The notes beneath the pieces are model-generated. The model had not been told where the DNA came from. It made no database searches and saw nothing but the letters and a program-made list of their open reading frames with translations. Positions 49,167 to 56,318 of a stretch of 64,000 nucleotides of DNA are shown here, piece by piece. Position 1 is the stretch's first letter, and every line of letters starts with the position of its first letter. Made by a program: the position numbers and the translations under genes. Source of the stretch: SIG644 sp045613985 (GTDB taxonomy: Bacteria > Bacillota > Clostridia > Oscillospirales > CAG-272); NCBI GenBank assembly GCA_045613985.1, contig JAZLCA010000072.1, positions 4,667 through 68,666 on the forward strand, given 5' to 3'.

Positions 49167-50441
49167 TCAGCCTTTGGTAATGATGACCTTACCGCCGGCC
49201 GCGATAATATACTTTCTTGCCTCGGCGGAAACACCCTGCGTTTCGATGATGAACTTCTTGTTCACGTTCGCGGCATTTCTTGCCAGGATCTTCATTTGCT
49301 TGGTTTCGGGTTCCATCAGGCCCTTCTGCTTCAGAATAGCCAAAGTGATCTTGTCGCCGTCCTCGAAATGCTCGGCCAACGTGTCGATGTTGATGTAAGC
49401 CATCTTACCGACAAAGCCTTCCTTCTTGGGAGGCGCCTTAGGCTTGGGCTTAGGCTTGGGTGCAGGAGGAGGAACCACAACTACGGGTTCAGGCTCGGGC
49501 TCGGGTACGGGAGCAGGAATCACGACTACGGGTTCAGGTTCAGGTTCAGGCTCGGGCTCGGGAGCAGGAATCGGATCCTGGATCACAGGCGGGATGACCA
49601 TAGGAATCTCGGTAGGATCGGGATCAGGCAGGAGCTCAGGTGCGGGATCGGGACGATCGCCTCTATCCTTGAGCAGCGAGAAGATCAAAAGAATGATGGC
49701 TGCGAGCAAGAGAATGATGAAGATGATCCAGGGCAGATTTCTGCCGCAGGAGGTTCTCCAGAAGTCGACGGATGCATCGGGATCGGTTTCGGCGATCACG
49801 TGGAGAGAGATTTTAATGCCGACGTCCTCGCCCTCGATATTGCCAAGGAAGGTATCGTACTCGTCATCTCCCGTTTCAAAGGGCCAATTCCAGTGGAGCT
49901 TATAGTCCTTCGACTCATCAACGCCGATCGAAGCACTGTCAGATACGCCGTTGAGCTCTGCTCTGTCAGCCCATTCGGAGCCTTTGCCGGTGCCAACGAT
50001 ATTCTCGCTGTCGGGGCCAAGCAGCCAAAACTTCATGGGAAGCTCGTACTGGCCGATCAGCTCAGCCTTGATCGTCAGAGTATAGCGCAGAGGAAATTTC
50101 TCCTTGTTGCGCAAGCAGATGGTAAAATCGTCGGCGGTGCCGGGGGCAACCACACGGGTGCCGTCCGAGCTTTCGACGGTAATATCACCGGCTTTGTTTT
50201 TATATATAAGTGAAAACAGCTCGGTCTCTTCGTTCAGATTCGACTTCAGCATGACCTCGCGGTTGTCCTCTTTGGCGTAGCGCCCAAGGCGAATACCCAA
50301 AAGGATGATACTCAAAATGAGCAGGATTACCAAAATGACCATGGCAACCCAGAAGGTGCCGCCGACACCGAATATGGATTTTTTTTCTTTTTTCTTTTCT
50401 TTTTCAGTATCTTTTATTTCAGTATCTTTTACGTCAGACAA
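49167..50441 (-). CDS. Two-helix membrane protein: TasA/camelysin-like outer domain plus cytoplasmic uL15-like domain
   Basis: 424 residues. Lys/Glu-rich start (1-28), membrane helix 29-50, outer domain 51-235, second helix 236-257, a Pro/Glu repeat linker (about 262-340, PEPEPEP units then KPKPKPK) and a C-terminal domain 348-422. The outer domain shares the closing motif W-x-W-x-F-E-x-G-x-D-x-x-D-T-x-L-G-N with the 205-residue fibre protein ('WNWPFETGDDEYDTFLGN' against 'WRWAFEDGSDVIDTELGN'). The C-terminal domain ('INIDTLAEHFEDGDKITLAIL', 'MKILARN', 'VSAEARKYIIAAGGKVII') closely follows the C-terminal half of ribosomal protein uL15. By charge both ends are inside the cell. The start is TTG with GGAGG 8 nt upstream. 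A membrane base or sensor for the fibre is inferred. Confidence 0.82.
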   Translation of the reverse strand: MSDVKDTEIKDTEKEKKKEKKSIFGVGGTFWVAMVILVILLILSIILLGIRLGRYAKEDNREVMLKSNLNEETELFSLIYKNKAGDITVESSDGTRVVAPGTADDFTICLRNKEKFPLRYTLTIKAELIGQYELPMKFWLLGPDSENIVGTGKGSEWADRAELNGVSDSASIGVDESKDYKLHWNWPFETGDDEYDTFLGNIEGEDVGIKISLHVIAETDPDASVDFWRTSCGRNLPWIIFIILLLAAIILLIFSLLKDRGDRPDPAPELLPDPDPTEIPMVIPPVIQDPIPAPEPEPEPEPEPVVVIPAPVPEPEPEPVVVVPPPAPKPKPKPKAPPKKEGFVGKMAYINIDTLAEHFEDGDKITLAILKQKGLMEPETKQMKILARNAANVNKKFIIETQGVSAEARKYIIAAGGKVIITKG

Positions 50442-50692
50442 GAGAATTTCCTCCGTTGATGTGATGTTTCGTTTGAGCGTGTATCGTACTCATGCCTTCT
50501 CCTGTGGGAGAAGGCTCGGTAAGGCGAGTGAGAACAAGCAATTTTTCGCTTTTGGCGGCGTTTGACGCGGGTCAAACACCCTCAAAGGGGAAAAATTCGG
50601 GTAACCAATATTCAACCGCCGCCCCGGCCACGACGGGACGGCGGTGAAAAATGGCTTAAAGTACTATGTACTTAATATAACTAATTCGTGGA
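50442..50692. other. Hairpin-rich spacer within the matrix locus
   Basis: No gene. On the minus strand, after the fibre gene: AAGTACATAGTACTT, a GC-rich hairpin CACCGCCGTCCCGTCG/CGGGGCGGCGG (about 50611-50644), and GCCTTCTCC/GGAGAAGGC (about 50492-50513), before the next gene's GGAGG. Such a barrier between a fibre gene and the next gene may raise the fibre-to-partner ratio. The CCTTCTCC part looks like a dispersed repeat. Confidence 0.55.
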
Positions 50693-51310
50693 TTAGTTGT
50701 CAAGCTGGGTAGCAACAAAGGTAAACTCAACCTGAACCTTCAGTTCGCCGTTGTTACCAAGCTCAGTATCGATAACATCCGAGCCATCCTCGAAAGCCCA
50801 ACGCCAAGAAACAACGAGAGTCTTATTCTCTGCGGCAGGAAGAGTATTGGCACCGTAGGTCTTGTCGTACATGCCGTTAATAGCTGCCTGAAGTGCAGCG
50901 AAATCACCCCAAGATGCGGGATCAGTACCGTCGCCAAGTGCCCACTCAATCTGTGCAAACAGCGTATCATTAGTATTAGCAGCAACGATGTTAACATCAG
51001 CATTGAAGGAATACTTAACTTCGGGAGCTGTCTGAGCGCTAGGAATCAATTCAATTTCATAAGTATTGGTAGTACCGGGAGCAATAACCATGTCGGTATT
51101 GTTGGAATCTACTGCACCGCCATCATACAGATCCTTAAACAGCTCAACGGTAAGCGAAGTGGTTTCGAAGCCCCACTTAGCAACACGAGCCTGGTCAGTA
51201 CCGTAAGCCTCGGTAACGTACTTAGCGAACGTACCGGAGATAGCGCAGGTGGTCAGGAGAACTGCAACCAGAAGAGCGGAAGCAAGTCTCATCATTTTGT
51301 TCTTTCTCAT
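50693..51310 (-). CDS. TasA/camelysin-like fibre subunit candidate
   Basis: 205 residues. SipW-cognate leader (about 1-29, 'MMRLASALLVAVLLTTCAISGTFAKYVT') with the cut expected near 'GTFA'. The mature chain opens 'KYVTEAYGTDQARVAKWGF', the same pattern as the 180-residue protein, and continues as a beta-sandwich with 'TDMVIAPGTTNTYEIELIPSAQTAPEVKYSF' and the end motif 'WRWAFEDGSDVIDTELGN'. This is the layout of TasA and camelysin, which form the protein fibres of Bacillus biofilms. The gene has its own upstream region with the palindrome discussed below and a strong AAAGGAG site, consistent with the major subunit. Fibre formation is inferred. Confidence 0.83.
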   Translation of the reverse strand: MRKNKMMRLASALLVAVLLTTCAISGTFAKYVTEAYGTDQARVAKWGFETTSLTVELFKDLYDGGAVDSNNTDMVIAPGTTNTYEIELIPSAQTAPEVKYSFNADVNIVAANTNDTLFAQIEWALGDGTDPASWGDFAALQAAINGMYDKTYGANTLPAAENKTLVVSWRWAFEDGSDVIDTELGNNGELKVQVEFTFVATQLDN

Positions 51311-51361
51311 AAGAAAAAACTCCTTTCAAATTTTTTTGCCTTGCGGCGGTTTCATTCTTCC

Positions 51362-51373
51362 CTGTAGTGTTAT
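51362..51373. promoter_or_regulatory. Half-site of the operator-like palindrome
   Basis: CTGTAGTGTTAT matches one arm of the palindrome at 51488-51505 over ten bases; about 55 bp before the fibre gene. Confidence 0.4.
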
Positions 51374-51487
51374 GCGGGGAGAGAATATTTGCCCGGCAAT
51401 GCCGGATTTTTTTTGCGGCAACGCCGCGGCAATTTATATTCACCCCCGAAACGTGGCTTCCGAGGGAAGAATAACTGAGTTAGGGGA

Positions 51488-51505
51488 CTGTAGTAAACAC
51501 TACAG
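51488..51505. promoter_or_regulatory. Probable TetR operator upstream of the fibre gene
   Basis: CTGTAGTAAACACTACAG, a perfect 7-bp inverted repeat around AAAC. The core AGTAAACACT recurs twice in front of the tetR gene and nowhere else that I noticed. Length and symmetry fit a TetR-family site. Confidence 0.65.
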
Positions 51506-51665
51506 TTTGGGTATAATAAAAAGCGGAGCGCTTTTTGAGAGACTGTCGAGGGAACACTCGCTGTGGGAAAAAGATTCCCACAGCGAGAATATAATCAATA
51601 GAGGTTGATTGCATAAGAAAGCGCCTGCTTTCTTATGCAAATGGACGTCCATTTGCGCGCTTTCC

Positions 51666-52520
51666 TTATGCCTCGGTCGTTTCCTCTGATGTCTCTTGAG
51701 TGGTTTCTTCGGGTGTTTCTTGCTTCGTTTCTTCGGGAGTCTCCTCTGCGGGAGCGGCCTGGGCTTGCTGTGCGGCTTTGAGGGCGGCCAGCTCTGCCAT
51801 AAGCGCTGCGACGTCAACGTCTGCAGCAGGAGCGGGAGCAGCTGCGGCTGCTGCCTTCTCTTCCTCGGCCTTGGCTGCCTTAAGGGCTTCCAGCTCTTCC
51901 ATCAGGTTCTGCATATCGTTACCCTTGCTCTTCTCGTACATTCTACGGCGCAAAATGTCATAGCCGACAAACAGCACGATGGGAACGACAACGCAGACGA
52001 TCAAGCCCGCCGTCGACTGCATGAACAGCGCGACGTGACCGGCACCGGGAATGCGGACGTCGATATACTTACCGACCAGCTTATCCATAGGAACCAGGAC
52101 TCTATCTTCCGTATTGTTGTTAATACCTTTGGTGCGGAAGTACTTTTGTCCGTCCTCTTCCACGATCTCGATAACACGGTGCGTTACGATACTCGTACCG
52201 TTGCCTGCGGGGTCGAAGAAGGAGATATCGTCGCCAACGACGATCGTTTCGGGGTCGGTCTGCTGGCAGATGATGATATCGCCGCTCATAATTTCGGGCG
52301 CCATGGAGTCCGTCAGAACGATCAGAGGCATCACGCCGCCGATGCTGGGAACGTCATCTTTATTGATAAAGCTCTTGACGATCAACGTGCAGTTGACTAT
52401 CAAAATGGGAACCAGGATCACACACAACACAATGCCAATGACCGTCAGCGTCTTATGCAGTTTGGTGGCTGGTTCTTTGGATGTGTCGGAATTGTTTTGG
52501 TTCATGATTTTTTCACTCAT
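51666..52520 (-). CDS. sipW: SipW-type (ER-type) signal peptidase I, copy 1, with Ala/Glu-rich tail
   Basis: 284 residues. Membrane helix (about 25-48), catalytic Ser in 'IVLTDSMAPEIMSGD', His in 'SIVTHRVIEIVEEDG', and a degenerate Asp box 'TKGINNNTEDRV'. A second helix (about 170-192) precedes an unusual 95-residue tail of AALMAELAALKAAQ- and EETPEETKQE-like repeats, probably cytoplasmic. This tail and a larger size set it apart from copy 2. ATG at 52520 has AAGGAG 7 nt upstream; an upstream in-frame start at 52538 lacks a site. The gene follows tetR by about 50 bp and is probably transcribed with it. Confidence 0.88.
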   Translation of the reverse strand: MSEKIMNQNNSDTSKEPATKLHKTLTVIGIVLCVILVPILIVNCTLIVKSFINKDDVPSIGGVMPLIVLTDSMAPEIMSGDIIICQQTDPETIVVGDDISFFDPAGNGTSIVTHRVIEIVEEDGQKYFRTKGINNNTEDRVLVPMDKLVGKYIDVRIPGAGHVALFMQSTAGLIVCVVVPIVLFVGYDILRRRMYEKSKGNDMQNLMEELEALKAAKAEEEKAAAAAAPAPAADVDVAALMAELAALKAAQQAQAAPAEETPEETKQETPEETTQETSEETTEA

Positions 52521-52569
52521 GATTTTTCTCCTTGGCAATTTTAGAGGTGCTATCCGTCAGCACGGAAAT

Positions 52570-53163
52570 CTACTTGGTCCAGTCCAGATACGGCTGGAGC
52601 GCACGGTACAGCAAATCGAAAACTTTTTGCTCAAATTCAGGCGTATTTTCAATTTCCTTGCGGAGTATTTTGATCGACATGGCAAGTATGATGTCCAAAA
52701 TGTAGGTGAGCATTCGCCATACGTCTACTCCTCCCTTGAACACTCTGGAAAACCGCTCGACTACGGGGTCGTACAGGATTCTATGCTCCTGCATGGAATA
52801 CTTGGTGAAATAGGGCGAGTAATAGAATTGCATATAGTACATACATCTATCCGCACCATCCAACAAGAAATGCCACACCGTATAAAACAGCTCGAAGCAT
52901 CTCTCATCAATACCGCGGCTCTCGTCGCGCATGCCGTCAAGATTGCTCGCAATCAAGTATAACAATTCCCTATCCAACATGGAAAATGTTTTTACTAACA
53001 GGTCTTCTTTGTTTTCAAACAGGCGGTAAATATATGCTTCGTTGACGTTAGCCCTTGTTGCCAATTCCTTTGTAGTCGCTTTGTCAAGACCGTAATTGGC
53101 GGTCACATACACCGCAGCGTTCTGCAACGTTAAACGCAGCTCATTCTTTTTTTGCTCTGTCAT
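52570..53163 (-). CDS. TetR/AcrR-family regulator of the matrix locus
   Basis: 197 residues. N-terminal helix-turn-helix, 'TLQNAAVYVTANYGLDKATTKELATRANVNEAYIYRLFENKEDLL' (about 12-57), followed by a helical ligand/dimer domain rich in aromatic residues ('CMYYMQFYYSPYFTKY'). It likely binds AGTAAACACT sites in front of its own gene and at the fibre gene. The signal is unknown. In Bacillus the comparable operon is governed by SinR/AbrB, so TetR control would be a different arrangement. Confidence 0.88.
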   Translation of the reverse strand: MTEQKKNELRLTLQNAAVYVTANYGLDKATTKELATRANVNEAYIYRLFENKEDLLVKTFSMLDRELLYLIASNLDGMRDESRGIDERCFELFYTVWHFLLDGADRCMYYMQFYYSPYFTKYSMQEHRILYDPVVERFSRVFKGGVDVWRMLTYILDIILAMSIKILRKEIENTPEFEQKVFDLLYRALQPYLDWTK

Positions 53164-53182
53164 AATCTCTTTCCTGCTTTGA

Positions 53183-53222
53183 AGTAAACACTACAGTCAA
53201 AACTTAAAATCAAGTAAACACT
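53183..53222. promoter_or_regulatory. Paired operator-like sites in front of tetR
   Basis: AGTAAACACT at 53183-53192 (extended to CTACAG on one side, as in the palindrome at 51488) and again at 53213-53222. The two are exactly 30 bp apart, about three helical turns, so bound dimers would sit on the same face. Confidence 0.6.
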
Positions 53223-53487
53223 TTCGTGCTTACCTACCGTATTTCAGGCTGTAAAGCCAAGACTATGGCTATTTGATTGGGCTCTGAACGGGACAACAAA
53301 AGGACGTATTCGGTGAATACACACCCTATTTATATCACTTTTCCTTTGTTTTGTCAATAGTTTTTGCGCTTTTTAATGGAATTTCAGGGATTTTCATTTG
53401 TTTTTCTTCATATTTTTCGATTTTTCTTTGCTTTTTGCCCTTTTTTTGGCATTTTTTGCAACTCGGCAAGCTGCATCTCCCATTTCC

Positions 53488-53516
53488 TTGACAAAACTTC
53501 CCCGTTGTGCTATCAT
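53488..53516 (+). promoter_or_regulatory. Promoter of the serine-hydrolase gene
   Basis: TTGACA, 17 bp, TATCAT. Confidence 0.75.
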
Positions 53517-53538
53517 AAGGTAGAAAGAAGGTGACACG

Positions 53539-54573
53539 ATGGATTTTGAAGCATGGCGCACACTTTTGCGCGAGAGTATTTCCCTTGGCACATCCCCCTG
53601 CCACGCAGCCGCAGTCGGATGCGGTGACCAGGTTTGGTTTGCCGACGTTTTCGGCAACCGCACCGAGCATCCCGAGTCTATCCCCTTGGCGCGCGGCGAT
53701 CTGTTTGATCTGGCCTCCATGACCAAGATGATGGCGACCGCTCCCGTGGCACTTCGGCTGTATGAGGAGGGACGCCTCGACCTCGATGCCCCCTTATCCG
53801 CCTTTTTCGACACCCCCGCCGACAAGCAAGATATCCGTGTACGACAGTTAATGGCCCACGTGTCGGGGCTCCCCGCTCATCTGCCTCTTTGGCGCATGGG
53901 GATCGAACCGAGCAGCGTAGCGGATGCCATTCTCCGCTCGCCCCTGGCCGCCCCCACGGGATCGCAGGTGATATACAGCTGTATGGGCTTTATTCTGCTC
54001 GGCAAAATCGTAGAGCAGATCGGCGGCGCACCGCTCGACGCTCTCGCTAAACAATATGTATTTCATCCGCTGGGTATGACGCGTGCAACGTTTTGTCCCT
54101 CGCCCGCCACCATTTGCGTGACGACCGAAAAAAAAGAGGGGCGGACCGACTACATCACGGGCGAGGTCCACGACGAAAACGCCCGCTTTATGGGAGGCAT
54201 ATCGGGCAACGCAGGGTTGTTTGCTCCTTTGGACGACGTCATCAGATACGCCTCGATGCTCTCAAAGCGAGGGGAGGGCTTGCTAAGGCGCGAAACCTTC
54301 GATCTTGCCGTACATGACGCGACGGGAATTTCGAGCGACCCGCGCGGGCTGGGCTTTCAGTTATTTGGCGGCGGCACCTACCCGGGCGGATCGCGTATGT
54401 CGCTTGGTAGCTACGGACATACGGGCTACACGGGAACGTCGCTGTACGTCGACAACGATACGGGCGTGTGGGTGGTGCTGTTGACCAACCGCGTCCACTA
54501 CGGCCGCGACCGCAATATTTTCTTTGTAAGACGGCGGCTGTTTCACGATACGATATTTGAAATGCTTAGATAA
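53539..54573 (+). CDS. Beta-lactamase-family serine hydrolase
   Basis: 344 residues. 'LASMTKMMATAPVALRLYEEGRLDLDAPL' supplies the S-x-x-K pair (Ser60, Lys63); the second motif is 'YSCMGFILLG' with Tyr near 148, where most relatives have Y-S-N or Y-S-D; the third is 'GHTGYTGTSL'. This is the class-C/EstB/DD-peptidase-like fold. There is no signal peptide, so it is more likely an esterase or peptidase acting inside than a cell-wall enzyme. GAAGGTGA lies before the ATG. Confidence 0.9.
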   Translation: MDFEAWRTLLRESISLGTSPCHAAAVGCGDQVWFADVFGNRTEHPESIPLARGDLFDLASMTKMMATAPVALRLYEEGRLDLDAPLSAFFDTPADKQDIRVRQLMAHVSGLPAHLPLWRMGIEPSSVADAILRSPLAAPTGSQVIYSCMGFILLGKIVEQIGGAPLDALAKQYVFHPLGMTRATFCPSPATICVTTEKKEGRTDYITGEVHDENARFMGGISGNAGLFAPLDDVIRYASMLSKRGEGLLRRETFDLAVHDATGISSDPRGLGFQLFGGGTYPGGSRMSLGSYGHTGYTGTSLYVDNDTGVWVVLLTNRVHYGRDRNIFFVRRRLFHDTIFEMLR

Positions 54574-54611
54574 AAAAATCCCAAGAGGTTTTACGGCCTC
54601 TTGGGATTTTT
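54574..54611. terminator. Bidirectional terminator
   Basis: 15-bp stem AAAAATCCCAAGAGG / CCTCTTGGGATTTTT between the convergent serine-hydrolase and surE genes. Confidence 0.93.
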
Positions 54612-54612
54612 C

Positions 54613-55341
54613 TTATTCATTCAAGTTTTTCAGTTTATCATACGCATCCCGATCCACTCGCTGAATCGTCAGCGGCGTGATGGAGATATAGCCATTCATA
54701 ACGGCATCGCAGTCAAGGTCAAAATTCTTGGTATCTTTGAAAACCATCATGCCCTGCTGGCGCACCATATTCTCGCCTGTGGTAACGAACTCGTCCGAAT
54801 AGTAGGCGCCGCCCTGGCGGGTGATGCGGATACTTTCGGTATAGTGGGCGGGAATATTAACGTTGTACAGATTGTGGCATTCGAGCAGCTTATGCTCTTC
54901 GAAATAGGCCCAGATCTCGTCAAGATGAGGAACGGCACGCTCTAGCGAGGTAAACTCGGTCGACAGCGCAATGGCCGAAGGCACGCCGAAGCAGTTGGCC
55001 TCAAAAATAGCGGCAACGGTGCCCGAGTAGACGATATCCCGTCCGACGTTGACGCCGCGGTTGATGCCCGACAGCACCAAATCAAACTGTTCGCCAAGGC
55101 CAACCAGGGCGTAGCGGACGCAATCGGCGGGGGTGGAATCCACAGAATAGGCTCTCACGCCCTCCATCAGCTCCACCGGCTTAGCCTCAAACTCGCCGAT
55201 GATGTTGATGCCGTGGCTTTTTCCGCTCTGCTCGATTTTGGGGGCAACAACGGTCACCTCACCCAGCTTCTTGGCCCATTTGGCAAGTTCAAAAATACCG
55301 GGAGCGAAAATGCCGTCATCGTTTGTGATCAATATTTTCAT
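54613..55341 (-). CDS. surE: 5'-nucleotidase SurE
   Basis: 242 residues. 'MKILITNDDGIFAPGI' holds the metal-binding Asp8-Asp9; 'APKIEQSGKSHGI' gives the Ser and 'LVLSGINRGVNVGRDIVYSGTVAAIFEA' the Asn and substrate loop. It dephosphorylates nucleoside monophosphates. The ATG overlaps the stop of the upstream DHH gene by 4 bp: last gene of a four-gene nucleotide-clearance operon. Confidence 0.95.
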   Translation of the reverse strand: MKILITNDDGIFAPGIFELAKWAKKLGEVTVVAPKIEQSGKSHGINIIGEFEAKPVELMEGVRAYSVDSTPADCVRYALVGLGEQFDLVLSGINRGVNVGRDIVYSGTVAAIFEANCFGVPSAIALSTEFTSLERAVPHLDEIWAYFEEHKLLECHNLYNVNIPAHYTESIRITRQGGAYYSDEFVTTGENMVRQQGMMVFKDTKNFDLDCDAVMNGYISITPLTIQRVDRDAYDKLKNLNE

Positions 55342-56318
55342 AACCAGCCCTCGTTATTCGCTTTGAATTCTCCCAGCAGTGTGTCGGCATCCTTGACCAG
55401 CGACTTGAATTCTTTTTTATTGTGAACGGTCGCGCCACTTGCACAAGCGTGACCGCCGCCGCTGTACTTCTCTGCCAGCTCATTGATCGTGACAAAACGG
55501 GAGCGCAGACGGACGCGAACGGTTCCGTCATCGTTTTCGATAAAGGCCATCCAAATCAGACAATCCTTGATGGACTCCATATAAGATACGGAGGCACTTG
55601 CCTGTTCGCTCGTCAGATTGAACTTCTTTTGCATCGCCTTGTCAACGTACAGATAGACCACACCGTTGGGCGTCATTTTCATTTTTTTGAAGACGTGCGC
55701 CTGGAACTTCAGCGTGTGATATTCCTTCATATACAGATGAGCGTACAGTGTATCGGTGTCGATGCCCTGATCCAGCAGCATGGCTGCCGCGCGCAAGGTG
55801 TCCCCCGTGACGCTGCGGAAGCGGAAACGGCCCGAGTCGGTCACCATGCCGGCATAAATGCAGGTTGCCGCTTCACCATTGATCTTAAGCTCATCCGCAA
55901 AGGCCGCGTAAAAATCGGCAATCATCTCACAGGCCGAGGATTTTTCCTCCTCTACCCAGGAAATATCTCCGTAGGGGTTACGATCGATGTGGTGATCGAT
56001 CTTAACAAGCTCACGGCACAGTTCGCACTTGGGATTGGAGATGCGTTCTACCGTCGCCGTATCAATGACGATACCCAGTGCATCGGCGTAAAATTCGTCG
56101 GGACGCGCAGTGTCCTCTTCGCCCAGAAAACGGGTGTAGTCGGAGTAGTCGTTGTTGATGATATAAACCTCTTTTTCCGGATAGGTCAGTCGCAAAATCT
56201 CAGCCAAGCCCTTGGTGGACCCAACTGCGTCGCCGTCGGGACGCTTGTGGCGGAAAATAATGATCTTTTGATATTGCTTGATCTTATCAAGAATCGCTTG
56301 CATTTGCTCTTTATTCAT
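55338..56318 (-). CDS. nrnA: DHH-family phosphoesterase, NrnA-like, copy 2
   Basis: 326 residues. DHH domain motifs 'IIIFRHKRPDGDAVGSTKGL', 'GIVIDTA' and 'LVKIDHHIDRNPYGD', then the DHHA1 domain with 'YSGGGHACASGATV'. NrnA enzymes degrade short RNA oligomers (nanoRNA) and pAp; cyclic-dinucleotide breakdown is another family activity. It overlaps both neighbours by 4 bp and is a diverged duplicate of the next gene upstream. Confidence 0.92.
   Translation of the reverse strand: MNKEQMQAILDKIKQYQKIIIFRHKRPDGDAVGSTKGLAEILRLTYPEKEVYIINNDYSDYTRFLGEEDTARPDEFYADALGIVIDTATVERISNPKCELCRELVKIDHHIDRNPYGDISWVEEEKSSACEMIADFYAAFADELKINGEAATCIYAGMVTDSGRFRFRSVTGDTLRAAAMLLDQGIDTDTLYAHLYMKEYHTLKFQAHVFKKMKMTPNGVVYLYVDKAMQKKFNLTSEQASASVSYMESIKDCLIWMAFIENDDGTVRVRLRSRFVTINELAEKYSGGGHACASGATVHNKKEFKSLVKDADTLLGEFKANNEGWL

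Larger units (their letters stand above)
51311..51665. other. Regulatory spacer upstream of the fibre gene
   Basis: 355 bp without a gene. From right to left (direction of transcription): palindrome AAATGGACGTCCATTT (51641-51656), hairpin GCATAAGAAAGC/GCTTTCTTATGC (about 51612-51640), 13-bp hairpin CTCGCTGTGGGAA/TTCCCACAGCGAG (51557-51587), AAAAAGCG/CGCTTTTT, the operator-like palindrome (51488-51505), GCGGCAACGCCGC and CCGGCAATGCCGG elements, and a half-operator at 51362-51373. The hairpins should stop transcripts from the upstream signal-peptidase gene, so the fibre gene likely has its own promoter here, though I cannot fix its position. Confidence 0.6.
53164..53538. other. Divergent intergenic region, tetR / serine hydrolase
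   Basis: 375 bp without a gene. Holds the two AGTAAACACT sites next to tetR, an AT-rich stretch with no clear signal at about 53330-53460, and the promoter of the serine-hydrolase gene. The small open frame on the minus strand at 53335-53670 has no ribosome binding site and is low complexity. Confidence 0.55.

Noticed and set aside
49422..49574. Short repeated DNA (GGCTCGGGT/GGTTCAGGC units) that could suggest a CRISPR or satellite
   Set aside because: It encodes the Pro/Glu linker of the 424-residue protein in frame; units are 6 bp and have no spacers.
51512..51517. TATAAT on the plus strand next to the operator
   Set aside because: No acceptable -35 at 16-18 bp and no plus-strand gene follows; the region's genes run on the minus strand.
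53335..53670. 111-residue minus-strand frame in the tetR upstream region
   Set aside because: Low-complexity Lys/Phe-rich end, overlaps the start of the serine-hydrolase gene on the other strand, no ribosome binding site.
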